NCBI GenBank assembly: GCA_022385755.1
Contig: MU278365.1
Coordinates: forward strand, 248,001 to 312,000
Length of the DNA stretch: 64,000 bases
Direction: 5' to 3'
Source of the DNA: Trametopsis cervina
Taxonomy: Eukaryota; Basidiomycota; Agaricomycetes; Polyporales; Irpicaceae
Shown here: positions 48,127-62,633 of the stretch, piece after piece
Layout of the letters: every line of letters begins with the position of its first letter
Numbering within the stretch: position 1 is the stretch's first letter
Translations under genes and position numbers: made by a program
The notes under the pieces: generated by a model
Seen by the model: the letters and a program-made list of their open reading frames with translations, nothing else
Databases searched by the model: none
Told to the model about the DNA's origin: nothing

Positions 48127-49015
48127 ACTGGTGTGACCGTGTTACGCGTTGTCACACCCAAATTTGTGCGATCGGATTCAGAAGGATGCCAGTGGCGTGA
48201 GTCTGTTACGATTCTATTCCATGCTAAAAGTTCCTCACCGTCGGTGCCTGACGATCTTCTAGGCTGAACTCTATCAATCGCTAACTGTAACACGATGGAA
48301 ATCAGGTTGTCCATGCCTCGGCATTTGTACTCGCTTCTGGGAAGTACTTGGAACGACAACCCGCGCATAGGAATGTGAGAGCGCGAGCTGGAAGAGTGAA
48401 CAGCGAGCCCCCGCCAGAGTTACGGCGAACGACGGGTATGTCATTCCCATAGCGATATCTGCAATCCCCGGCCGGAGAAGCTTCCTCGTCCGTGCCTCAC
48501 TCCGTTGTTACAACACTGGTTGGGTGTGTAGTTGTCCACAAAGTCCTCTACCAGTCGTTACTAGTGCTTATGCTCGGTCTTATTATACAGTAAACGCGTT
48601 GCGCGCTCCGTACGACCCCTCATTGATAGGATTTCGATACTTACGTATGTCTGTCAATGGCTGTCAAGGATATCCAACCCAGACATCCAACCTGTCAACG
48701 CGGTATGGCTTCGTTAGACTCACAGGCCGAATAAGAGCGCCATCAGCCTCGCTAAGGGAGCTGAACCTAGACAATGCCGCAGCGAAGATTAGGTGAATAT
48801 TCCCTAGATCCATTTTACCAATTATCTCTACTAACAACGCGAGTGTTTCGAACCATGCAGTTGCCGCTGGGAATAAACCATTTATATAAATGGGACATGT
48901 CACCGTGAACTTGAACACGAACCCCGACACCTTCCGCAGGACTGCTCCCTCTAGGCCTACTCGTCGATCCTGCCCACATATCGCAATTAGCACGTAGGGT
49001 GGGCGAAAGTGCAGA
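48127..49015. other. Intergenic region between tRNA-Gly and membrane-protein copy B
   Basis: About 890 bp. Should contain the copy B promoter. The frame at 48664-48993 (-) has a hydrophobic stretch but no start context or homologue I can name. Confidence 0.4.
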
Positions 49016-50738
49016 ATGGTCGACTGGCGAAGCCCTGAAGTCGAAAAAATTTGCTTCTCACTCTATACGAAGGCAGTTGTATTTGTTTTGGGTGCATTCT
49101 CGTAGGTGATCGCGGTTGTCGATCCCTGGTCTCGAACTCAATACGCACCCAGCTGGTACTTCTTTCAAACATGGCATGTCGTTGAGGGAGCCTTGATAAC
49201 GCGCCGTTTGAAAATGACCTACACCCATGTTATTCTTGTTGTTGACATCTGTGCATATTGCAAACTCACGCTGAACATATTCAGATTCCGTACCTCGTGG
49301 CACGATACGGTCAACTTACCACGCTGATTCTAATGTGCGTCAGCTCTTCAACTGATTATAATGCTCACTCATGCCGCACCTGATTAGTTCTGTCTTGACC
49401 CGTTTACCGGCTCCGATCGTATCTTCATGTAAAGCTATAGGTGAATCAGTTTCTTTCTGAGAATAGTTACTCTCGATAACACCTCAACCACGCTCAGATC
49501 TGCCCCGCTCGACCACTGTACGATAAACTGTCGCTTCATTTCGAGGAGGTGTTCTTGCTGATGTGTTCCTATAATGCTGCGAACAGGTCGTTGGTAACCT
49601 GACCCTAGTGGCTGCAAGCGCAAATCTGAGTGTCCGCGCGTAGGTATTCCGTAATTACCACGTAGCCCTCACTGATCTTTCGTCGTCTTGTAGTTTCACT
49701 ATATGGAAGGACAACCTCATTGTGAAGGCGGTGTTGGTCTTGTCCTCTACCGGGCACTTTATTTATGCTGTCCTAAGTAAGTGACGGGTCCACCTCCTGC
49801 GCGTTCTGACATTGACCATGCGGTAGTGGGCGTTCTCTCTGTCAGAGCCGTGTGGCAAGCACATCACACAGTCTGTGTACTGCTAACTCTGAGCTTCCAG
49901 CGTGCGATCGCCGGGTTCTACATCTATAGTAGGTGGTTACCGCATACTGCCGTGCAACAGATCTTGAATGACTTGTAGCTTTGGGTCTTGATACCATGAT
50001 TCTGGCCTTCACTGTCACAGGGCTCCGCAGACACAACTTCGTACAGTCTGAACACCCCCTTCTAACGAGGCTAATGAACCAGGGTGTGGGGTATGCAGTT
50101 ATAACTTGGCTTACAACCATACCTATGACTGTGAGTCCTGGAGCCCAAAATATGGCCTATTCGGGTCCTGACTATGACCACCTTCACTTAAGGTCTCCAT
50201 TGTCTTGGACCTGAACGGTAAATCCTACTTGCAGCTACGAAGGCTACTCTGACAGCTTCCCCAAAAATAGAGGCCATGAACATATTTTTGAGCGCACCGG
50301 GTACGTCGCCTCGTTATTCTATCTCTTCTTCGGGTTAACATATGCTCCTCAGGCTGCACCATCAGGTAACTCCCGGGAGACCACTTCTACCTGGTTGTAG
50401 GCTAATATTTCCCATTCAGTGTAGTAGCGTCCTCAGCAGCAGTCATCTCCCTTCTGCGAAGCAAACACGATGATCCGGAAGCATGCAGGTGAGCGATAGT
50501 GTTGATCTTGGCCGTATGCTCTGGTATAATAAATGTTTTCAGACGATCTCGTGACACAGGTGCAGCGGACACTACCATGCAAGAGTTTACTACAGGGATA
50601 GACACGTAAGCATCCGTTTGTACTTGAACAGTAGCACGTTGTGACTGAAGAGCATCAAGGCTTCCACACTTGATCTCGGCCCCAGCCATCAATGAAGTGC
50701 AGGTTTCGAAAGGTCCAGAGCGGCTGCCATCTGCTTGA
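49016..50738 (+). CDS. Uncharacterised multi-pass membrane protein, copy B (320 aa, 15 exons)
   Basis: Exons 49016-49101, 49153-49228, 49285-49334, 49388-49440, 49498-49517, 49587-49639, 49694-49776, 49827-49928, 49979-50130, 50193-50217, 50271-50300, 50353-50365, 50420-50488, 50543-50605 and 50651-50738 give 963 nt with no stop. It starts MVDWRSPEVEKICFSLYTKA and contains SWYFFQTWHVVEGALITRRL, THIPYLVARYGQLTTLILM, FTIWKDNLIVKAVLVLSSTG, LDTMILAFTVTGLRRH, GVGYAVITWLTTIPM and IVLDLNEAMNIFLSAPGC. The tail ends SAPAINEVQVSKGPERLPSA. It is a clear paralogue of the gene at 33296: exons 1-8 and several later ones have identical lengths. The last intron is uncertain; an alternative acceptor would end the protein at 50644. 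Convergent with the IleRS gene, 174 bp between stops. The family is basidiomycete-wide and of unknown function. Confidence 0.8.
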
Positions 50739-50912
50739 CAACAGGAAGCCGGGCGTACACAACCTATCGGGCACCGAACATCTGCAAAAAGCTAGCGTGT
50801 AGCATGTTTCATTCCAGTACGCACGGAGCGGTGGTGCTTCTCAAAGACGCAATGCGTCGTATTACTGAGCTGTGTATTTAGCTAATTACCCTGTTCATAT
50901 CTTATCAAATAT

Positions 50913-54790
<3,878 letters not shown>

Positions 54791-55122
54791 TTGATCATCT
54801 GCGAGTCGTATGTCTCACTCTCGCAGATATGATAATGTTTCGGCAGGAACAGAATAAGTGGACGACAGGGCTACAGACGGCAGACTGCCACTGGTCTGCC
54901 AGTACCATGGGCGCTCTGAAGGTTGCACGTGAGTGAGACGGACTGGTCACCACGTGATGAACGCGAGCGCATTATTTTGACATGTTGTGCGTTGGGTTGA
55001 ACAAAACGTCGCGCGCGCTCAGCATACGAACGCCCACTTCTCCTCCTTCTTCCTCAACTGTCCTCTTCTCAGCTTCACATTTGTATGTTATACTATTCTA
55101 AACCAAGTTAAGAGAGTCAAAT
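54791..55122. promoter_or_regulatory. Bidirectional promoter region, IleRS and cyclin
   Basis: Only about 332 bp separate the divergent start codons, so both core promoters and 5' UTRs must lie here. A pyrimidine-rich stretch at 55037-55075 precedes the cyclin start. No TATA box was identified. Confidence 0.5.
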
Positions 55123-57114
55123 ATGTCTTCCCAAGTTCCTGTGAGTATGCCATCCCCTGAACACGGAACGTACATCACTCACTTATTTCACCAGGCCCGA
55201 CGGACGACGCGGACAACGCGTACAACCGTCGCGAAAGATAAGGAGAATGCAGTGACCAGACCTCTCCGACCCACCCGCGCGAAACCCCCCTCCCTCACAC
55301 ATTCATCCGCTACCGATGCCAAGCCTGTCCCTGTTACCCGAGCCGCTGCTTCCACAGCAGTGGCAAAAGGCAAAAGCGTAGCTCCTTCTTCATCTCGTTT
55401 GGACCCTGCTGCTCAGAAGCGAAAGCGCGAAGCTCTCGGAGAAGTGGCACGGCCCGCTGCCAACGTCAGGAGGGATGTTCACAAGGATGCGGAAGGTGGC
55501 GTTGATCTCAAGGGTAAAGCGAAGGCCCAGGAAATCGTGGAGTCCAAGAAACCTGTATCTACCTCCACAAGACACTCCCTCAGAGTCACGTCTTCCACGA
55601 AGCCTCCATCTTCTACTGGCGCGACTACTATCCGCCGTGGCCGAAGCGCTGCTGCTCAGGAACCAGCAAGGTCGACCAAATCCCAGCTCGATGAAGTCAG
55701 AGAAGAAGATGAAGACGAGGGGCCGATAATTGTGAAGCCTAAACGTGACGAGCACGCGATGGCGATTGATGGTCCTATTGCTGCCCCCCGCCGCTTCAAT
55801 GTTGCCCGGTCATCAATCGCTGTTTCTACGACGCGTGTCCAGATACAGAAGCGCGTTTACGAAGCCGCAAAGGTCGTTCGGGAGCTGGACGATGAGGAGG
55901 AAGTCAATCGCGCCTTTAAGAAGCGTCGTACCTCCTCAGATGTGCCGGAGGACGACCTTGTGGCAGAGCAAGAAGTAGAACAGGTCGTCGAGGCCGTTGA
56001 GGATCTAGACGAAGCTGACCCGGACGGAAGTCAGTGGGATGATCTTGACTCTGCCGATGCGGATGATCCTCTGATGGTCAGCGAGTACGTCGTCGAGATT
56101 TTCGACTACCTCAAGAAGGTTGAGGTGCGTGACGTCACCGTGCATGGGGACTCTGTCTATGTCTAACTTGTTCACAGCAAACAACTATGCCCAATCCTGC
56201 CTATATGGAGATGCAGAAGGATCTTGCTTGGAAGATGCGCGGCATTCTCGTTGATTGGCTCATCCAAGTCCACTCGCGATTCCGTCTCCTGCCTGAGACC
56301 TTATTTCTCGCTGTCAACATCATCGACCGCTTCCTCTCCCAGCGTGTTGTGTCGCTCGCTAAGCTTCAACTTGTCGGTATCACATGCATGTTCATTGCGG
56401 CGAAGGTTGAGGAAGTCGTCGCTCCCAGCGCGACCAACTTCCTCTACTGTGCTGATGCATCGTACAGCGAAGTAGATATCCTTCAAGCTGAGCGTTACGT
56501 ATTGAAGACGCTCGATTGGAACATGAGCTATCCCAATCCCATCCACTTCTTGCGCCGAGTCAGCAAAGCCGATGAGTACAATGTTCACGTCCGGACCATT
56601 GCAAAATACCTTCTGGAGATTCAGTGTCTCGAGTGGCGATTGATTGGGGCGCCCCCTTCCCTCATGGCCGCCGCTTCCATTTGGCTTGCTAGGTTGATCC
56701 TTGGACTACCGGACTGGGTTCGTTCAAACAGTGTAAATTCCTCTTCGTTTACTCACAATCTTCTTCAGACGCCGAATCTGGCCCATTACTCATCGTATTC
56801 GGAAAGGCAGATCATCCCTACGGCGAACTTGATGTTGAACTACATACTCAAAAGCGTCCGTCACAACTCCTTCTACAATAAGTACGCGCGCAAAAAGTAT
56901 TTGAAGGTTCGTACTCCGTGACTATTATTACACCCGTAACGCTAAATGTTTGACTCAGTCCAGCGTTTTTGTCCGAGAGTGGGCGTTGTCTTACTGGGAC
57001 GAGAATGAGCAGGTAGCGTTGAAGGAGGAGCTTCCGCGCATGAAGGCGATGATCTATGCCGTCCAAGAGGAAGAGCAAGGCCAGGAATACGAAGAGACTG
57101 ACGCTTGCGCCTAA
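55123..57114 (+). CDS. B-type (G2/mitotic) cyclin
   Basis: Regulatory partner of Cdk1. The first exon (MSSQVP) joins across GTGAGT...CACCAG to ARRTTRTTRTTVAKDKENAV, which contains a KEN box (DKENA). A D-box-like REALGEVAR follows (55430-55460). Both are APC/C degradation signals. The cyclin box is intact: DLAWKMRGILVDWLIQVHSR, FRLLPETLFLAVNIIDRFLS, GITCMFIAAKVEEVVAPSAT, LQAERYVLKTLDWNMSYPNP. The C-terminal cyclin fold follows (YSERQIIPTANLMLNYILKS). It ends EEQGQEYEETDACA with the stop at 57112-57114. Introns fall before QTTMPNPAY, within the second fold and before SSVFVREWALSYW. Length (about 590 aa) is normal. Confidence 0.94.
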
Positions 57115-57798
57115 GAAATCAGACAGAATACCCAGACATCATACTACGCACTTCCATCGATTGCCTTGTTCCTACATTCCACTTGGACCACCATCTGGAC
57201 ACTGCACTGGTCATCGACGTCTCCGCACGCATCTATTGCATGTTTCGCATCATTATCCCTATCCTCTTTGTTCATTGTTTTCAGATCACCTCAGCTCTTA
57301 CCCTTGTTGCCCCCTTTTACTATTCCTAACATCATGTCTTCGCTCCTCGTCCTACCCTCAATCATCGACTCTCCACTCCTCTGCGCCATACGTCCTAGCG
57401 CACGTCTGTTTCACAACGCCGCACCCTTGCACATGTTCTGGTTCGACGCATAATCAAGTATGTTCGATTGCTTTGTACAAATAAATCCTGTGTGGCATCT
57501 CCGCGTGGTGAAGCGAAGGAAGCTAGGAGGCCATGATATATTTCGTTGTTTTGACTTCATCCACTCCCGTATCTCCTCTCACCTGACCCCAAGTCTACGC
57601 GTTACCTCACATCCGAATAGAAAACCTGGTGTTTGTTGTACATACTGAGCATTGGCCGCTTCATGTCAATGCGCGCTTGTGAATAAGACTAAGCATTCGT
57701 TAGATCAGTACTTTCTCTTAATATCATTCTTTGACCCGTACCACAACCACATCGGTACAGCCGCCCCACGTCTTGCCTAGGAGTCAGTCACAGCCAAA
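57115..57798. other. Intergenic region between cyclin and SWC5
   Basis: About 680 bp: cyclin 3' UTR, which is pyrimidine-rich in its first 300 bp, and SWC5 promoter. No gene seen. Confidence 0.45.
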
Positions 57799-58742
57799 AT
57801 GCAGCACAGGGAAAACAGTGAGTCAGAAGACGACCCAGATTATGTGCCTTCCGCGGAAGGTGAGCTTCTCCCAGGCTTGTTGCGCCTCTGTCAGGTGATT
57901 CAGCTCATCCACCGTAGTTGCGGGCTCTTCGGACGACGAGCCTGATGCAAAGAAAGTCAAGATATGTTCTTCTCCGACAGGTGCAGTGGACGAGGCCGAA
58001 AGGAAGAGGTGCGCGCCGTATTCCTTTCTCATACTCTGCCGCTCCAGCGAAGACTACTCAACTCTAACACGAAGAGCTCGGGATGCTTTATGGGCCAACT
58101 TTCAATCATCCCTCTCCACACAACAGCCTCATGGTCACCACGTACAACATAGAACAGTGAAGATTGAGAAACGCCACCGCTTCGCAGGAGAGGAGACAAT
58201 GTAAGTATATTATCTTACGTTATCCGGTGGTTTGAACTTGACGCCTACCAGTGTGCCTCTATAGTGAGGTTGAAGAAGTACCTGAAGGCTCTGAAGAAGC
58301 AAAGAAATGGCCTTTGTGGAAACCACCAGTTCCTGTCGATGCCGAGGGCAATATGTCCCAGTTATACTCACCCAACTCTGCGTCAGGAACAGAACACCAG
58401 CATCCCCCTGAGTCATCCACTCCGGCTGCGTCGTCGTCAACACCTACCAAGAAACTCCTCGAGAAGACGCCTGCGAAACGCCCGGGCCCTCGCAAACCCA
58501 AAACAAAGCTCGCATCATTACCTGAGCCTGCCAGGGTAAAGAAGCTGACGACTCTCGATAAATCTGCCATGGATTGGAAGGCACACGTGGCGGCTACACC
58601 GGATCCGTCTCTTAAAGACGACTTGGAGGCCAATCGACGAGGTGGGGGTTATCTGGAAAAGGTCGAATTCCTACAACGCGTCGGAGAACGTAAAGATCAG
58701 ACCTTCGAAGCCAACCAATCGACTAAACGGCGACGGGGATAA
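57799..58742 (+). CDS. SWC5: SWR1-complex protein SWC5 (BCNT/CFDP1 family)
   Basis: Subunit of the SWR1 remodeller that swaps H2A for H2A.Z. The start at 57799 gives MQHRENSESEDDPDYVPSAE, an acidic N-terminus typical of the family (histone binding). After an intron comes GSSDDEPDAKKVKICSSPTG. A middle exon reads ARDALWANFQSSLSTQQPHG. The C-terminal exon holds the BCNT-C domain: VKKLTTLDKSAMDWKAHVAA, DPSLKDDLEANRRGGGYLEK and VEFLQRVGERKDQTFEAN, the diagnostic W-K-x-H...L..N+..GGYL+K..FL.R motif. It ends STKRRRG; stop 58740-58742. About 270 residues with short introns between exons. Confidence 0.93.
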
Positions 58743-59123
58743 GAAAAGGTACGCTAAACCGGTTTCTGTGCCTAGAGAATAAGTTACGATATCTCTGTAG
58801 GACAGCCTGGCTCTGTCTCTTTATATGATAGTTACCACCAGCTCCTCCCTGTGTGTAAATTCTTCCCGCTATCTCACTATTATACGACCCCTTTCTGTCC
58901 ACATTTCACTGGCTACCTCCATGCACCGTCCATATCTCATTCTGTTCGCTGGCCCACCGACTTATTGATCCTCCGAAGCCTGAATCTCACCCTCGGTGAT
59001 CTGGTCAAGATATGGAAGCCCTTCCCAGCGTATTGTATGCTGTCCAACGCAAGCACGATTGGTTATGGGCACAGAGAAGGCCTAGGACTTCTACAAATAC
59101 AACAATAATAATGAATAAACTAT
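58743..59123. other. Shared 3' region between SWC5 and the GH5 cellulase
   Basis: About 380 bp between convergent stops; 3' UTRs expected. Nothing else seen. Confidence 0.5.
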
Positions 59124-60838
59124 CTACTTTTTCTTCGGGGCCAGGCAAGCCGCGACGAGAGACGTGTCTGTCCAGGTGCTACCACTCTGAGTCGGAGTCT
59201 CGCCCAATACGTAACTTGGGTCAAAGTTGCCTGCAGCCCAGCCGTAGTATCCCAGGAATACTGCACACGAGCCATCAATTATTGCACGAAGTATAGCGGG
59301 CCCAAATAGACGTACCATCCGAGTTTTGTTCCTGGAAGGCAATCTGTTGGCAGAGGTACTGAGCGCAGGAAGCAGTGTTTCCACCGCCTGTCTCCGTGTT
59401 CAGGGCCTGACGGCCATTGGCACGGAGGTATGTTGCAAGCGGTTGCCATGCATTGGCGATGTTGTTGGTGGTGCACTCGGCATGGGTACCACTGTTAGAG
59501 AACGGATCATATCAGCTCTGAAAAGTCTTGGTATATGTAAAAGCGACGCACGAGTTGTCAGAGTCGAGGTACTTGTGTACATCGAAGATGAGCCCTGTCT
59601 TCGTCCCGTCGGGGTTTGTTATCTTGCCCAGAGCATCTGCAGATCCGTTCGACACGAATGTCTCCGCAGATGTCCAGTTGTTTCCTGGAAGGAGAATCAA
59701 CTGCGAGGTGGCACTGTTTCTATATGAATATGATATATCTGTACGCGAGATGATAACTCCTACCCGGCCTTCCTAATGGCGGTCACAGCTGCTTGCACTG
59801 ACTGTGCCCAAGCGTTGATGTCGGGGACATCATGCGGCTCGTTCATACTATTAATCTCAGTAAGTATACAAAAAATAACAAATCGATGGAAAGCTCTGAT
59901 ACTCACACCCCGAATATGATCTTCGAGTTGCTGGCATATTTTGTGGCGATGGCGCTCCAGATGGCGGCAAATTGGTCGTTCGTTGGACCACCTTGGCCAA
60001 TGATCTGGAAATGCTATGAGTCCTAGTCCCATCCCATGATTGAGAGATGCTTGATTTCTTACTTTGCCGTTCCAGCGAGCATAGTTGTGGATATCAACGA
60101 TGCATGTGGCTCCGGCGTTGAGGCAGGCCTGCACAAGGTCGTTGTATTCCGCGAAGTTCGCGTCGACCAGAGGTCCGCCAAGGACGTTGTTAGTGAGGAA
60201 TTGCCAGCCAACAGGCAGACGGAAGGAGTTGAAACCATCGTCCTTGACGAAATGATTCATTTGTCCTTCACCATCGTGGCCATAGTATTTGAGCAGTGGT
60301 GGCCAAGCTGCGGATGCCTGGCAGTTACCATCGGTGTTGCAGCCAAAGTCAAATCCGGAGATATTGATTCCATAGTACTTGAGATGGCCACCGGAGGTAG
60401 GAGGGCTGGTTGGGCTGGTTGAAGGGGCACTGGACGAGTGAGACACAGATGAGGCGGATGAAGCGGACGAGACAGAGGAGGCGGAGGAAACAGTGGAAGC
60501 AGAGTTGGTTCCAGGTAAACATTGGGAGTAGTCTAATGAGTAAGGTTTCAGTAAGCGACAGCATGTGTAGGAATGAACTGACAATCATTAATGACACTGC
60601 AGTAACTGCCAGAAACGCATGTTGTAGATCCAGAGAAACCCTAAAAAGAGGATCAGACGTGTCTCTACCGGTACCGAGCAGGAGATTCGCTCACGATACC
60701 ACCACCTAACAAAACCTATCAGACGAGCTCAAGAAGAATTGATGTATGCTGCGACTCACACTGTTGATATAATTGGGCTTGGCCACGAGCCGAGCTGAGC
60801 CATATAGCCAAAGCGGTCAAACCGTAGATGGATTTCAT
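59124..60838 (-). CDS. CBM1-linked GH5 endoglucanase (secreted cellulase)
   Basis: Secreted endo-beta-1,4-glucanase. The start at 60836-60838 gives a signal peptide (MKSIYGLTALAIWLSSARG). Two short introns then rebuild a type-1 cellulose-binding module: QQCGGIGFSGSTTCVSGSYC followed by NDYYSQCLPG. A Ser-rich linker (SSASSVSSASSASSVSHSSS) joins it to the GH5 domain: LKYYGINISGFDFGCNTDGN, FNSFRLPVGWQFLTNN, ATCIVDIHNYARWNGK, the acid/base motif IIFGVMNEPHD, LPGNNWTSAETFVSNG, LIFDVHKYLDSDNS, the nucleophile motif ALNTETGGGNTASC, and FLGYYGWAAGNF. The stop is at 59124-59126. All catalytic residues are visible and the length (about 400 aa) is normal. A TATAAAA lies about 67 bp upstream. Strong sign of a plant-biomass degrader. 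Confidence 0.95.
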
Positions 60839-60904
60839 TTTGCGCGGAGGTGGAAGGGGGAATAACCGTTGGATATGGCGGTCAAGTGCATGACGGCTTC
60901 ATGG

Positions 60905-60911
60905 TTTTATA
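60905..60911 (-). promoter_or_regulatory. Probable TATA box of the GH5 cellulase gene
   Basis: TATAAAA on the gene strand, about 67 bp upstream of the ATG, where a strongly regulated secreted-enzyme gene would have it. Confidence 0.5.
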
Positions 60912-62633
60912 CGCCCATGATCGAGACTTTGAACCTATGTCAGGACCATGTGAACGCGGTGAACGGCAGTCGAGCATCGACGCAGGGGGCACGTTGGGTC
61001 CGATGTCTTCCCGTCATGGCCGTTCTTTGTCGAGAGCCGGGGCAAGCGATACTTTGGAGGTATCTCGCTTGCTACAAGTTCATAGTCACCTGTCAACGAC
61101 GTTGCGCACAGTGGCTGACGGCGACGGTTCATTTTCGCAAATTCGTCGGACATCTTGGGGGCGGGCGACATTACTCGTACAGGGAAGTCTGATATTCTAT
61201 GCCGTGCAGCTACAGGTGCAAGAAGGGTGGAGATAGTATGGAGGAGGTAGTACACGTACGTTATCCGCATCGGTTTTCTAGGAGGATGGGCGAGAGTCAC
61301 AGCGCAATTTCCTGACGGGTTTCTACCAAGGTTACGCACCTGACCGAATCTTGCAGTGATGTGAGACGCGCTAATTTTCTCCGTACGCGCCTTCCGTGTA
61401 CTTATGACATCTTCTGTTACAAATCCTGTAGACCGTACCTACCTTGTTGCATCAGGAACCTAGAATACGAATCTTACGAAGTATTCTCTCCTACTCACTG
61501 GGGGGCATGTGGAAGATATGCATCGCAATTCAATATTTGAAGCGTAGTCGTTAGTACCAGCCGTGGTTTTGACGTAAACTGAGGCGGGAATATCGACCTC
61601 TCACAAGTGACGGTCAACATCGTGAAGACACGATCACGTGGTCGTGACGCGTCTTTTTGAAGTGAAGTGTGCTATGTGTCTCAAGACCCTGATGATAAGT
61701 TCCCATTGACATGGCGGGCTATACCTCTCCATGAGAAGCAGAAAACATCGACTCCTTCCTTGACGGTGAAGCACGTGCTCAGGACAGGTTCAAGAAAAGC
61801 GAAGCGAGACCTCAGCAAATTGCAAAGATAACGAAATATCATGCATACCGTAGCTGTCGTAACCGTTCATACAACCTGTTAGTCAAACTAGTGCGTGTGA
61901 GACGTGTGTGCACGGCTGCAGGCCAGGAAAAGAACCAGATACGTTTGAGCTCCCGATCTCAGACCCTACCGGGCAGCCAAACCTGCCTATCATGGGGCTA
62001 GGGTGCATCCTAGGCTTTGCATTGTGGTTACTGACAGTTCTATTGGCCTTATGCTTTGGAAGAACACCAGGATGGCCTATATCGCCCTGGCAAAACCATG
62101 GTCACCTGAAGCAAAGACCCACGGTCCTTGTTCGCGTCAACGTCGGCCACAAAGCTTCTCAGACGACCTTTCCACAAGTTTGAGCGAGTCCGTTACGAAA
62201 GATAACACGGTATGGCCATGCTTGATCAAAGCGGATATTAGTCTTTGAATCGTCGGTTCATTCGTGACGATTGTTTGACCGCTAGGCAGGCGTAACGTTA
62301 TTCGCCGAAACGTAATTATTCTGTAGAACCATGATTGTTTGCACTTTGAGCTCGTGATTTACCGTGTGTCATGGAGATGAACGTACGAAAACAAGTGGTC
62401 AATAGCAAGGCATGCTCCTTCAAAGCACGTGGTGATATTGTCGGCGCTAACGCGCTGAACGCGTTGTTCAGACTTGGTTCAGACTTTGTGTATTATCCAC
62501 TGTACCATCCAACTTACCGGTAGCGGTCGGTCATTTTATCTGTCGCTCTGGTGTGTACAATTGACGTCGACAGTTTTCGTCTTTTAAATTGCGCCTCCAT
62601 CTGACACGGGCTTGACCACAGCTTCCAAATACT
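60912..62633. other. Long intergenic region between the cellulase and SEH1
   Basis: About 1.7 kb, the longest gene-free stretch with no explained content. It must hold the divergent promoters of the cellulase and SEH1. The frame at 61908-62183 (+) includes a hydrophobic segment (LGFALWLLTVLLALCFG) but no splice-linked continuation. No repeat or RNA gene was recognised. Confidence 0.4.

Noticed and set aside
48664..48993. 109-codon minus-strand frame with hydrophobic segments.
   Set aside because: No motif or splice partner and it lies in the presumed promoter of copy B.
50632..50644. Copy B ending at 50644 using an earlier acceptor.
   Set aside because: Possible, but gives an abrupt five-residue last exon. 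The acceptor at 50650 gives a tail (EVQVSK-like) and length closer to copy A. Kept only as an alternative.
61908..62183. 91-codon frame with one strongly hydrophobic segment.
   Set aside because: No signal-peptide layout, no splice-linked exons and no similarity to the membrane-protein pair.
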